Source: Baffinella frigidus
Lineage: Eukaryota; Cryptophyceae; Cryptomonadales; Baffinellaceae
DNA: 10,758 nucleotides
Assembly (NCBI GenBank): GCA_026770585.1
Contig: MU646447.1
Span: 94,165-104,922 of the forward strand
Reading direction: 5' to 3'
Program-made: the position numbers and the translations under genes
Notes under the pieces: generated by a model
Databases searched by the model: none
The model's input: only the letters and a program-made list of their open reading frames with translations
What the model was told of the DNA's origin: nothing
Part shown: one piece after another, positions 1 through 5,531 of the stretch
Layout: each line of letters starts with the position of its first letter
Numbering within the stretch: position 1 is the first letter of the stretch

Positions 1-103
1 TTGAGGGTTGAGGGTTGAGGGTTGAGGGTCGAGGTTTGAGGGTTTGGGGTTTAGGGTTTAGGGTTTAGGGTTTAGGGTTTAGGGTTTAGGGTTTAGGGTT
101 TGG
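1..103 (+). repeat. Telomeric-type array, TTGAGGG variants grading into TTTAGGG
   Basis: Opens with four TTGAGGG-like units, then mixed variants, then seven perfect TTTAGGG units at 50-98 and a final TTTGGG. The G-rich strand is the plus strand, so this array points towards a telomere on the right. It is an interstitial or subtelomeric copy because non-telomeric sequence follows. The switch from a variant block to a perfect block suggests separate amplification events. Confidence 0.95.
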
Positions 104-170
104 GACAACCTCCCTGCCTCCTTCAGCAGCTCCGATACCTCCACCGACCCTGCTTTGGCGTTGGGTTTAG

Positions 171-357
171 CGTTGGTTTTAGGGTTTGGGGGTTGGGGGT
201 TGGGGTTTATGGTTCATGGTTTAGGGTTTATGGTTTAGGGTTTAGGGTTTAGGGTTTAGGGTTTAGGGTTTAGGGTTTAGGGTTTAGGGTTTAGGGTTTA
301 GGGTTTAGGGTTTAGGGCCTATGGTTTAGGGTGCAGGGTTTAGGGTTTAGGGTTGAG
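171..357 (+). repeat. TTTAGGG array with 12 perfect units
   Basis: After 67 bases of unique sequence (104-170), degenerate G-rich units (TTTGGGG, TTTATGG) lead into twelve uninterrupted TTTAGGG units at 234-317, the longest perfect run in the window. Degenerate units follow to about 357. Such a perfect run among decayed arrays suggests a recent telomerase addition, repair event or local slippage. Confidence 0.95.
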
Positions 358-359
358 AG

Positions 360-536
360 CGCACCGTGCCCCGCGCTGCCATCCTCAACGAGTCGCCCCC
401 CTCGGTCGAGCGGTGCCGTCAAGGACACCCCATCGCCTCTCGCTAGCAAGAACCGCGCGGAGAGCGAGGCGCGGATGAGCGCTGGGAGCGCCTCCTGACT
501 CTCCAGCAGCGCTGCAGGGTTTCGGCCACATGGTTT
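360..536 (-). pseudogene. Coding-like remnant, Leu/Ala-rich (unknown family)
   Basis: A GC-rich island between two telomeric arrays. On the minus strand one frame stays open across the whole island and reads CGRNPAALLESQEALPALIR and onward. The stretch resembles, weakly, two other minus-strand fragments in this window (2438-2782, which also has a CTRNP motif, and 4930-5088, which has a LLAES motif). No start codon lies in this frame. Another minus frame has an ATG near 531 and 48 codons, so the choice of frame is uncertain. I do not recognise the family. It is probably a decayed piece of a subtelomeric gene family trapped between telomeric arrays, but it could also be chance openness in GC-rich DNA. 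Confidence 0.3.
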
Positions 537-630
537 AGGGTGGTTAAGGGTTAGGGGTTAGGGTTAAAACACTCAACCCTACAACCCAAACACGCAACCC
601 CACACCCTACACTCTAACCCCTACACCCTG
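531..630. repeat. Head-to-head telomeric repeat junction
   Basis: The plus strand runs G-rich (GGTTTAGGG, TTAGGGGTTAGGG) to about 567 and then switches to C-rich degenerate units (CAACCCT, CACCCTACA, CTAACCCCTACACCCT) from 568 to about 628. G-strand followed by C-strand is the arrangement expected of two telomere ends joined head to head. Both sides are degenerate, so any fusion is old. A small inversion inside an array would give the same picture. Confidence 0.75.
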
Positions 631-663
631 ACGGCCAGCGCTGTATCCCCGTGCGACGCCGTC

Positions 664-745
664 AGGTTTTAGGGTTTACAGTTTAGGGTGTGGGGTTTAG
701 TGTTTGGGGTTGAGGGTTTAGTGTTAAGGTTTAGGGTCTAGGGAG
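664..745 (+). repeat. Degenerate TTTAGGG array
   Basis: Degenerate G-rich units (GGTTTTAGGG, GTTTAGGGTG, GGTTGAGGG, GTTTAGGGTC) in the usual plus-strand orientation, ending at a GC-rich junction near 745. Confidence 0.85.
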
Positions 746-935
746 GCGCGGCAGGGCCGCGGGGGGGCGGGAACCGAGTACCGGGCTCTAAGTAGGGTAC
801 AAAAAAGTTAGTACCGTCACGTCCGATGAATACACTCGAAAACAGAGCCCGGATCCCACCCCCGTGCGCCTTGAATGAATGACCGTCTCTTGGTAGCTAA
901 GCACCACGGTCTCTGCACTGCATGAGGCGGGTAGT
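746..935. other. Unique GC-rich spacer with small inverted repeats
   Basis: No reading frame of note. A 9-bp inverted repeat, CCGGGCTCT at 781-789 and AGAGCCCGG at 844-852, surrounds a shorter GGTAC/GTACC pair. I see no gene, promoter or RNA here. Confidence 0.5.
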
Positions 936-1096
936 CTAGCTCTGTCCCACTTGGATTTGGGCTTCCCATAGATTCACCCCCCCCGAAATTTTACGGGCAA
1001 TTTTCATAGGGGGGTGTCAAAATTTACCGTAAAATTGGGGGGGGGGCGAATTTATGGGGATTTGGGCTCCCCATCACCCAAGTGGGACAGAGCTAT
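936..1096. mobile_element. Small foldback/MITE-like element with 18-bp terminal inverted repeats
   Basis: Perfect 18-bp terminal inverted repeats (TAGCTCTGTCCCACTTGG at 937-954 and its complement at 1078-1095) enclose a subterminal poly-C/poly-G pair and an inner stem ATTTTACGG/CCGTAAAAT (988-996 with 1027-1035). GTAGT occurs at 931-935 and again at 1097-1101, a possible 5-bp target-site duplication that would put the ends at 936 and 1096. There is no coding capacity, so it would be non-autonomous. A roughly 12-base GGATTTGGGCT segment sits in the same orientation in both arms, so the palindrome was locally rearranged. Confidence 0.7.
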
Positions 1097-1490
1097 GTAG
1101 TGCCCACAAAGAGTCGCGCGTGCCAGCACGGTCTTCCGGAGGCTGGGGGGGGGTGCCTAACTCCGAACCCCACACCCCTAGCCTCTTGCCCCACACCACA
1201 CACCCCGAACCCGAGCCCCCAACCCCTGACACCTCCGGTGGGCAGGCGGTACCTGCGTGTATGCGGGCAGCGCCTCTGGTGGGGTTGTTCCAGTTGCCGG
1301 AAGTCGGTCACCCCTGGTACAACTTTGAGAGGGGCGGTGGAGAGAAAGTACCCAGCTCTGCCTCACGCGGGTTGTCCGACTATCGCCAAGTTGACATGCT
1401 GGGTGTGCGGTACAAACCCGTCAACTCTGGAGCCAAAAACAAGCCCGGACTCGCGAAAACGCATGCCCCAAATAGACTGAGGAGACAGAG
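1097..1490. other. GC-rich spacer with degenerate C-strand telomeric block and dispersed repeats
   Basis: Positions 1160-1230 are C-rich (CCCACACCCCTAGCC, CCCGAACCC, CCCCCAACCCCTGAC) and read as degenerate telomeric C-strand, opposite to most arrays here. Positions 1305-1345 carry a repeat (CACCCCTGGTACAACTTTGA) that recurs at 1561-1581 plus 1801-1827 and, inverted, near 2172-2203. Positions 1354-1374 are a 20/21 inverted match to 4159-4179. Two overlapping plus-strand frames (1054-1494 and 1082-1480) are open, but neither has recognisable domains. I treat them as decayed or chance frames. Confidence 0.5.
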
Positions 1491-1581
1491 CTAGAACGTA
1501 CCGGCAGTGAGGCGCAGCGCAGCGTCTGCCAGGAGGGCCTTGAAAATCGGTAACACCTCGGTACAACTTTCACCCCTGGTA
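1491..1581 (-). pseudogene. Minus-strand coding remnant with AALRLTAGT motif
   Basis: On the minus strand this stretch reads TRGESCTEVLPIFKALLADA followed by ALRLTAGTF and a TAG stop at 1491-1493. It aligns with the fragment at 2438-2782: EVL, then AL, then AALRLTAGT are shared. Most differences inside the shared AALRLTAGT block fall at third codon positions and are silent, which argues that this strand and frame were once translated. The frame runs directly into the inverted-repeat element at 1582-1800, so the gene is interrupted there. A GTACGT just after the motif and a pyrimidine-CTCAG run about 20 bases later could be splice signals, but this is speculative. Family not recognised. Confidence 0.45.
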
Positions 1582-1800
1582 GAGCGTTTGCGGTAATTGT
1601 TGTCCATTTTGGACGTACGGTTTCCCGGTTTTCCGGTTTTGAAAAGGGACTTATAGGACGAGACAAGGATTTTAAACGGTACCAGAATTGCGCCTCTTGG
1701 TACCGTTTAAAATCCTTGTCACGTCCTATAAGTCCCTTTTCAAAACCGGGAAACCGGGAAACCGTACGTCCAAAATGGACAACAATTACCGCAAATGCTC
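1582..1800. mobile_element. 219-bp foldback MITE inserted at TA (Tc1/mariner-like signature)
   Basis: Left arm 1582-1684 and right arm 1698-1800 are inverted repeats of 103 bp with three mismatches, separated by a 13-base loop. The element is bounded by TA on both sides (1580-1581 and 1801-1802). The flanks joined across one TA closely match uninterrupted sequence at 1309-1345: 11/11 bases on the left and about 21/25 on the right. That paralogous empty site defines the insertion exactly. There is no open frame of its own, so it is non-autonomous. TA duplication is the known signature of Tc1/mariner-superfamily transposition; assignment to that superfamily is inference. Confidence 0.85.
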
Positions 1801-1802
1801 TA

Positions 1803-2099
1803 CAAATGTGAGAGGGGTGACGGAGAGAGCACCGGCAGCGAGGCGACAGCCAAGGCAGTCACCTCGGATAGTTGGCTTCGGCGTCCGCGTGACCGGTCAC
1901 GCGGGCGTTCACGAGCCTGAGGGCTGTGTGCCCGAGGGCTGTGTGTGCCGCCCTCGTGCGCCGTGCCCCCTATCAATCAATCCATCACCTTCTCTCTACT
2001 GCAGGGGGCGGGTGGTGGTTGGAGCGCGTCTGCCGACAGCGCCTCCAGCTTGTACCACGTGTTGCTTAAAATCGGTAACCCTTGCTTTGCCTTGACGAC
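1803..2099. other. GC-rich spacer with 20-bp perfect palindrome and shared repeat
   Basis: Positions 1848-1896 share the string GGCTTCGGCGTCCGCGTGAC and its left flank with 9647-9694. At 1885-1904 CCGCGTGACCGGTCACGCGG is a perfect 20-bp palindrome, of which only the left half exists in the 9.6-kb copy. Positions 1917-1947 hold a short tandem repeat (GAGGGCTGTGTG twice). Around 1985-2004 a pyrimidine tract ending in CTGCAG resembles a 3' splice site, but no matching exon was found. No gene called. Confidence 0.5.
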
Positions 2100-2172
2100 C
2101 CCAACCCCTACACCCTAAACCCTAGCCCTGTGAAACCCTAACCCCTAGCCCCCAACCCCCAAAACCCAGCAC
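2100..2172 (-). repeat. Telomeric-type array in reverse orientation
   Basis: Degenerate C-strand units (CCCCTACACCCTAAACCCTAG, AACCCTAACCCCTAG, CCCCCAACCCCC) put the G-rich strand on the minus strand, opposite to the large arrays. This implies a local inversion or an ancient end-joining event. Confidence 0.85.
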
Positions 2173-2215
2173 CCTCTCAAAGTTTTACCAGGATGGGGTG
2201 CCCAACTTAATAGGG
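2173..2215 (-). other. Inverted copy of the 1309 repeat, possible continuation of the remnant at 2438-2782
   Basis: Read on the minus strand this carries CCTGGTAAAACTTTGAGAGG, close to CCTGGTACAACTTTGAGAGG at 1313-1332. If the inverted-repeat element at 2218-2438 is removed at its TA boundaries, the minus-strand frame of 2438-2782 continues here for about ten codons (PYPIKLGTPSW) before a stop. This is inference from reading-frame continuity. Confidence 0.4.
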
Positions 2216-2440
2216 TAACGTCCTGAAAACCGGGTAGTTAAGCCTACGGTATTGCCTACGGTAGGCCGCAGTGCTCCTAGGACCTGATGTTTCGTAGGAC
2301 CCCCCCTAGGCCCCTACGGCCTACCGTAGGCAATACCGTAGGCTTAACTGGCCGGTTTTCAGGACGTTAGCCTTAACTGACCGGTTTTCAGGCTTAACTG
2401 ACCGGTTTTCAGGCTTAACTGACCGGTTTTCAGGACGTTA
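2216..2440. mobile_element. Foldback element with tandemly amplified right end
   Basis: Arms 2216-2268 and 2317-2369 are inverted repeats of 53 bp with two mismatches, beginning TAACGTCCTGAAAACCGG. The loop is 48 bases and contains CCTAGG-type short palindromes. Beyond the right arm, the 21-bp unit GCTTAACTGACCGGTTTTCAG is repeated, giving copies at 2342-2362, 2370-2391 (22 bases), 2392-2412 and 2413-2433, and the terminal GACGTTA occurs twice (2363-2369, 2434-2440). With TA at 2216-2217 and 2439-2440 the outer boundary is consistent with a TA target duplication. The insertion gives the neighbouring minus-strand frame a premature TAA. No transposase is encoded. Confidence 0.8.
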
Positions 2441-2782
2441 TGGAACTCCATCACGAGAGACAGTACCGGCCGTGAGGCGGAGCGCCGCGTGTGGCGGGAG
2501 CGCTTCGAGCAGTACCTCCCCCTCCCGCAGCAGCTCCTCCACCGAGATCTCTCGCCCGGCCGACTCCAGCGGGGAACCCCGCGCGTCCATGTTTAGGCCC
2601 GCCTCGGGATGGCCCGGGCCCGCTTCGGGATCGGAGCGGAGGCGCACGGTCGCGCTCACTGCCGAGTCTGCTGCCTGCAACAGGTCGCCGATGCTTTCCC
2701 TGCCGGGGTTTCGGGTGCAGGGTTCAGCCAGGAGGGGAGAGAAGGGAGGGTCGGGGGGGGGGGTCGCGAGCAGCCCGGCGGT
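2438..2782 (-). pseudogene. Truncated minus-strand coding fragment, unknown family
   Basis: A minus-strand frame is open for about 115 codons after a TAG near 2783. It contains CTRNPGRESIGDLLQAADSA, a PEAG repeat (DPEAGPGHPEAG), and then a predicted amphipathic helix, SVEELLREGEVLLEALPPHA, followed by ALRLTAGT. The first ATG in frame is at 2678-2680 and a second (MDARG) is about 30 codons later; neither can be confirmed. The helix aligns with 4930-5088 (LLxExxxxVExLPxxAA) and the ALRLTAGT end with 1491-1581. In both comparisons many changes are silent or Leu/Val swaps, which supports translation of this strand in the past. It ends on a TAA made by the junction with the foldback element at 2216-2440, and another element lies just upstream (2793-2940). 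I infer a gene broken by insertions. Function unknown. Confidence 0.5.
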
Positions 2783-2791
2783 CTAGTGGTG

Positions 2792-2941
2792 TTATCTCAG
2801 AAAAGGAGTTCTAAAACTCGTTTTCTTGAGTCAATTCCCCTTCAAATATGTCAACTTATTCTTTTCTCTACGCATAAGTTGACATATTTGAAGGGGAAAT
2901 GACTCGAGAAAACGAGTCTTAGAACTCCTTTTCTGAGATAA
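2792..2941. mobile_element. Foldback MITE-like element, 67-bp arms
   Basis: Arms 2792-2858 and 2875-2941 are inverted repeats of 67 bp with three mismatches around a 16-base loop. Ends read TTATCTCAGAAAAGGAG and its complement. With TA at 2793-2794 and 2939-2940 the core element would be 2795-2938. A GGTG on each side is an alternative 4-bp duplication, but the flanks are G-rich and this could be chance. The element is AT-richer than its surroundings and has no coding capacity. Its sequence is unrelated to the other inverted repeats in the window. Confidence 0.75.
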
Positions 2942-3000
2942 GGTGGGTGGGGGTGTGCGGCGAGTCAGCGGGTTGCTGATTCTTTCCCTGGGAGGGAGGA
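2942..3000. other. Short GC-rich spacer
   Basis: Between the foldback element and the next telomeric array. Nothing identifiable. Confidence 0.4.
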
Positions 3001-3298
3001 TTTAGGGTTTGGGGTTTGGGGTTTGGGGTTTGGGGTATGGGGTTTAGGATTGAGGGTTTAGAGTTTGGGGTTCAGCGTTTAGGTTTTAGGGTGTGGGGTT
3101 TGGGGTTCAGGGTTTAGGGTTGGGGGTTTAGGGTGTAGGGTGTAGGGTTTAGGGTGTAGGGTGCAGGGTTTAGGGTTTAGGGGTTAGGGTTTAGGGTTTA
3201 GGGTTTAGGGTTCAGGGTTTAGGGTTTAGGGTGTAGGGTTTAGGGTTCAGGGTGTAGGGTGTAGGGTGCAGGGTTTAGGGTATAGGGTGTAGGGTGTT
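3001..3298 (+). repeat. Degenerate telomeric array with GTGTAGG and TTTGGGG variants
   Basis: Starts with TTTGGGG variants (3008-3045) and shifts to TTTAGGG mixed with TGTAGGG, TTCAGGG and TGCAGGG. The variant classes are spatially clustered, indicating block duplication of variant units rather than random decay alone. Confidence 0.9.
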
Positions 3299-3545
3299 CG
3301 GAGGGCGAGCGAAGCACCTGAGCGGAGTGGGCAGGCGGTCCAGCAGCGCAGCCCCCTCCGAGATCAGCTGACTCACCTGCCCCCAGTCCCACCACTCAGC
3401 TGAGGCAATACGGATTCCCAACCCTCAGCACCCAGGGGTTCCGAAACCTCTCCTGGATCAGCTGGCGTCACCTGCCTCCATTCCCAACCCTCAGCTGAGG
3501 GATTCCGGATTCCGAACCCCCGCCCGGGATCCCGGACACTCAAGC
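3299..3545. repeat. GC-rich spacer with a degenerate ~94-bp tandem repeat
   Basis: Two units start GATCAGCTG at 3362 and 3456. Each continues through CACCTGCC, a CTCAGCTGAGG palindrome, and GGATTCC followed by AACCC. The second unit runs to about 3529 and is then interrupted by the inverted-repeat element at 3546-3693. Related phrases (CGAAACCTCTCCT, twice) resume at 3718-3742. No gene seen. Confidence 0.65.
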
Positions 3546-3693
3546 AATTTCATCTCCACAAAAGTATTAATTAATTGCTTTTGGTGCAACGAAATTTACT
3601 ACACAAACGCTTTACTATTACTTTTATGAGCAAATCGTGTAGTGATTTTCGTTGCCAAAAGCAATTAATTAATACCTATATGGAGATTAAATT
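3546..3693. mobile_element. AT-rich foldback element, ~60-bp arms
   Basis: Arms 3546-3606 and 3635-3693 pair with several mismatches and one 2-base gap. Shared blocks are GTATTAATTAATTGCTTTTGG, ATCTCC and CTACAC. The 28-base loop is unique. The outer ends (AATTTCATCTCC and GGAGATTAAATT) do not give a TA boundary; AATT is a possible short target duplication. It is strongly AT-rich in a GC-rich region and interrupts the 94-bp tandem repeats, so it looks inserted. The arms are more diverged than those of the 1582 or 2792 elements, suggesting greater age. Confidence 0.7.
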
Positions 3694-4315
3694 CCGGAAG
3701 CTCACACGGAACCCTCTCCTCGAAACCTCTCCTCGAAACCACTCCCGGGTCAAGCGGCGTGTGTTGGTGGATCGTGGATGGGGGGCGTGGCTGACCGCCG
3801 AGAGGAGGCGCACGCCCATCTCGCCCGTCCCGTTACAAGTGGGCATTCGTGTAGTAACTTTCGCAGGTTTGGTCACGACCCTCCGGAAATTCAGGAGTCT
3901 CGTCCCGTGTCTGGTACAAACCTTTACAACCCCACATGTAAATAGGGTGCTCCAGCGTTCTCGAGCGGTTGGGGAGCTGGCTGGCCGCGGAGAGGGCGCG
4001 CACGCCGATCTCGCCCCGTGTGTATGTTCGAGCGCTGTAGTCAACCGTGCCCCACGACCCCACGTACCGGTCTCCCACGGTGCATTCTGACTGTCTAGAA
4101 TGGATGAGGGCCTGGGGTACCGCGGACAGGGGGCGCGCCGGCAAGATGAATAGTCAGTCAACCCGAGTGAGGCAGAGCTACGAATTCCGGAGGCTGGGAT
4201 GTGGGGGGATGGCCGACCGCGGAGAGGGGGCGCACGCCCCTCTCGCCGGCAGCAGCCTTTTGCTCTGCCACCCGCCGTGCTTCTGCCATCAACTCCGCCC
4301 GGAGCGCCTACGTGG
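3694..4315. repeat. Four diverged copies of a coding-like repeat
   Basis: Related blocks lie near 3779-3832, 3967-4020, 4108-4150 and 4204-4260. On the plus strand they read WLTAERRRTPISP, WLAAERARTPISP, WGTADRGRAGK and WPTAERGRTPLSP. On the minus strand the same DNA reads GEMGVRLLSAVSH, GEIGVRALSAASQ, ARPLSAVPQ and GERGVRPLSAVGH. Either strand could have been coding; differences do not separate them clearly. A plus frame is open at 3575-4090 and minus frames at 3676-4161 and 3833-4144, but none has a recognisable domain or consistent frame through all copies. Positions 4159-4179 are an inverted match (20/21) to 1354-1374. I interpret the region as decayed, internally duplicated exon material. 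Family unknown. Confidence 0.5.
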
Positions 4316-4457
4316 TTAGGGTGTAGGGTTTAGGGGTTAGGGTTGAGGGTTTAGGGTTAAGGGTGAATGGTTTAGGGTTTAGGGTTTAAGGTTTAGGATT
4401 TGGGTTTAGGGTTTGGGTTTAGGGTTTAGGTTTAGGGGTTAGGGTCTAGGGTTTACA
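4316..4457 (+). repeat. Degenerate TTTAGGG array
   Basis: Begins GGTTAGGGTGTAGGG and contains a cluster of TTTAGGG, TTTAAGG and shortened GGGTTTAGGTTTA units. Plus-strand orientation. Confidence 0.9.
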
Positions 4458-4929
4458 GCAAGGGATTCGGCTCGTGATGGCGGGGGAAAGTTGTGCGATC
4501 ATGACGCGTGGGTGGAGCAAAGGGCAGAGGAGGCTCTCGTAGCTCAGCACCGCACAGGGTTTGTCCCGGGAGGATAGCTCAAGAGGACACGCGGTACAGG
4601 AGACTCTCTGTCTGGTCGACAGTGGTAGGTGAGTTGCGTGCGATGGTCGGGGGAGAAGAGTTGCGCGGTGGGGTTCGGGGGTGCTGTTTCAATGGAGTGG
4701 GGTGGGCGGCTGGGTCTTGCCTGCTCTTCTCCCCCCAGCCGGGGGGTCCCCCCCGCTGCGCCCAGGACCACGGGTGGGGTGGAGGCGCCAGCCGATGAAG
4801 GGAGGGGGGAGGGGAGTGGGAGGGCTGGGGGGGGGTCGTCGAAGAACTCGAGGCGGAGTGCGGCCGCGAGGACGCTGTCGGAGGAGAGCACCTGCCATTG
4901 TTCGCAGCTTCGCGTTCAGGCGAGCTTCT
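4458..4929. other. GC-rich spacer, no confident gene
   Basis: Several overlapping frames are open on both strands (for example minus 4544-4891 and plus 4681-5094) because the region is GC-rich and contains G runs near 4738-4755 and 4800-4830. None shows a domain. A phrase GATGGCGGGGGAAAGTTGTGCG at 4477 recurs in altered form at 4642-4668. The minus strand immediately downstream of the reading frame 4930-5088 reads LAAALRLEFF in another frame (4840-4870), which may be a frame-shifted relic of the same family. Confidence 0.4.
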
Positions 4930-5088
4930 TTATGTGTACAGAGAGCCGTGTGCTTTGAGGAGAGGCGGGGCGGATGGCACCGAGTTGAGGACGGCGACCG
5001 CCGCATCCTCCGGCAATCTCTCCACCACCGATCTGCTCTCCGCGAGCAGCGTCGCCAGCGCAGACCGGGGACGCTGTTCCACCGCCAT
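4930..5088 (-). CDS. Small minus-strand reading frame, 52 aa, Leu/Ala-rich helix (unknown family)
   Basis: The frame starts with ATG at 5086-5088 in the context CAATCATGG (G at +4) and ends with TAA at 4930-4932. It begins MAVEQRPRSALATLLAESRS and continues VVERLPEDAAVAVLNSVP. The segment LLAESRSVVERLPEDAA aligns position by position with LLREGEVLLEALPPHAA in the remnant at 2438-2782. The codon changes are largely silent (Leu CTG/CTC and CTC/TTG, Glu GAA/GAG) or Leu/Val swaps. That is the best evidence that this strand is, or was, translated. It is divergent from the zinc-finger gene, with about 440 bases between the two starts. It is much shorter than the 115-codon remnant and may be a first exon or a truncated copy. 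A plus-strand frame (4898-5317, 139 codons) overlaps it and I regard that as the shadow. No function can be assigned. Confidence 0.45.
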   Translation of the reverse strand: MAVEQRPRSALATLLAESRSVVERLPEDAAVAVLNSVPSAPPLLKAHGSLYT

Positions 5089-5300
5089 GATTGAGGAACC
5101 TCTATCTCACGCTGGGACGCGACAGAAGAGGTCCTCTTGTGCGAGGATCGGAACCACGCCTCAAATCCGCTCCCTCTATCGCCTGGGAATCATCATCAGA
5201 TGGCGAACCTGGCCTATTCCCACAGGAGGAGAGGGGGAGGGCCGGGCGACGCCTTCAAATTTCTTTCAGATGTGGACGGAGTCCCCCGCAGCTTTTTTGA
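5089..5300. other. Intergenic region upstream of the zinc-finger gene
   Basis: Sits between the divergent reading frames. Plus-strand frames are open (for example 5137-5331, with DAFKFLSDVDGVPRSFFDRE before a stop), but there is no homology to judge them by. A GTAAATG at 5314-5320 and CATCTACTCAG at 5376-5386 could be splice ends of a 73-base intron; this is weak. Confidence 0.35.
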
Positions 5301-5525
5301 CAGAGAAAATCCGGTAAATGTCGATATTTAAAGGAGGACCCCCCTCCAATAAGAGGAAGGAAGAAGCACTTGCTCCATCTACTCAGCTGGAAGAAGATCA
5401 CCGGCGCCGTTCTCAAGCACATGTCGCTTGCTCTGGAACATTCCACTGTGTGTCTATGGCGGGAGCTCAAAGAACCTAAAGGACCTAAAGGACCTGACCA
5501 TCACCATCGGAAACCTCCGTCGTGA
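5301..5525 (+). pseudogene. Plus-strand frame with LWxELKxPKGPKG motif, one stop upstream of the zinc-finger ORF
   Basis: Between in-frame TGA codons at 5298-5300 and 5523-5525 a 74-codon frame is open. It includes KKHLLHLLSWKKITGAVLKH and then LALEHSTVCLWRELKEPKGP, KGPDHHH and RKPPS. The only Met is about 40 codons in. The motif LWRELKEPKGPKG recurs as LWWELKKPKGPKG at 6595-6633. Silent differences (Leu CTA/CTG and CTC/TTA, Pro CCT/CCC, Gly GGA/GGT) point to coding in this frame. It is in the same frame as the zinc-finger ORF and separated from it only by TGA and two codons. It could be an upstream exon, the 3' end of a separate gene, or the former N-terminus of a longer zinc-finger protein. 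The sequence cannot decide. Confidence 0.45.
5325..5332 (+). promoter_or_regulatory. TATA-like motif TATTTAAA
   Basis: An isolated AT-rich octamer in GC-rich DNA about 200 bases upstream of the zinc-finger ATG. Position is plausible for a core promoter with a leader of about 170 bases, but it overlaps the possible upstream coding frame and nothing else supports it. Confidence 0.25.
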
Positions 5526-5531
5526 GCGGTC

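Noticed and set aside
1054-1494. 146-aa plus-strand ORF and its overlapping 132-aa neighbour
   Set aside because: Both start within or at the edge of the 936-1096 element and cross a degenerate C-rich telomeric block; no domain or homologous copy supports the whole frame.
2752-2763. G runs (here and near 1037-1046, 1145-1151, 4738-4830) as specific G-quadruplex regulatory sites
   Set aside because: They are common in this GC-rich sequence and lie in no consistent position relative to genes.
2792-2941. The inverted repeat as a stem-loop terminator or structured RNA gene
   Set aside because: Arm length, TA boundaries and the presence of similar structures elsewhere fit a MITE better. No bacterial-type context exists.
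3575-4090. 171-aa plus-strand ORF
   Set aside because: It begins inside an AT-rich foldback element and runs through degenerate repeats in which the similar blocks are in different frames.
5314-5386. Possible 73-base intron (GTAAATG to CTACTCAG)
   Set aside because: Splicing would destroy the frame carrying the LWRELKEPKGPKG motif, which has independent support from its second copy.
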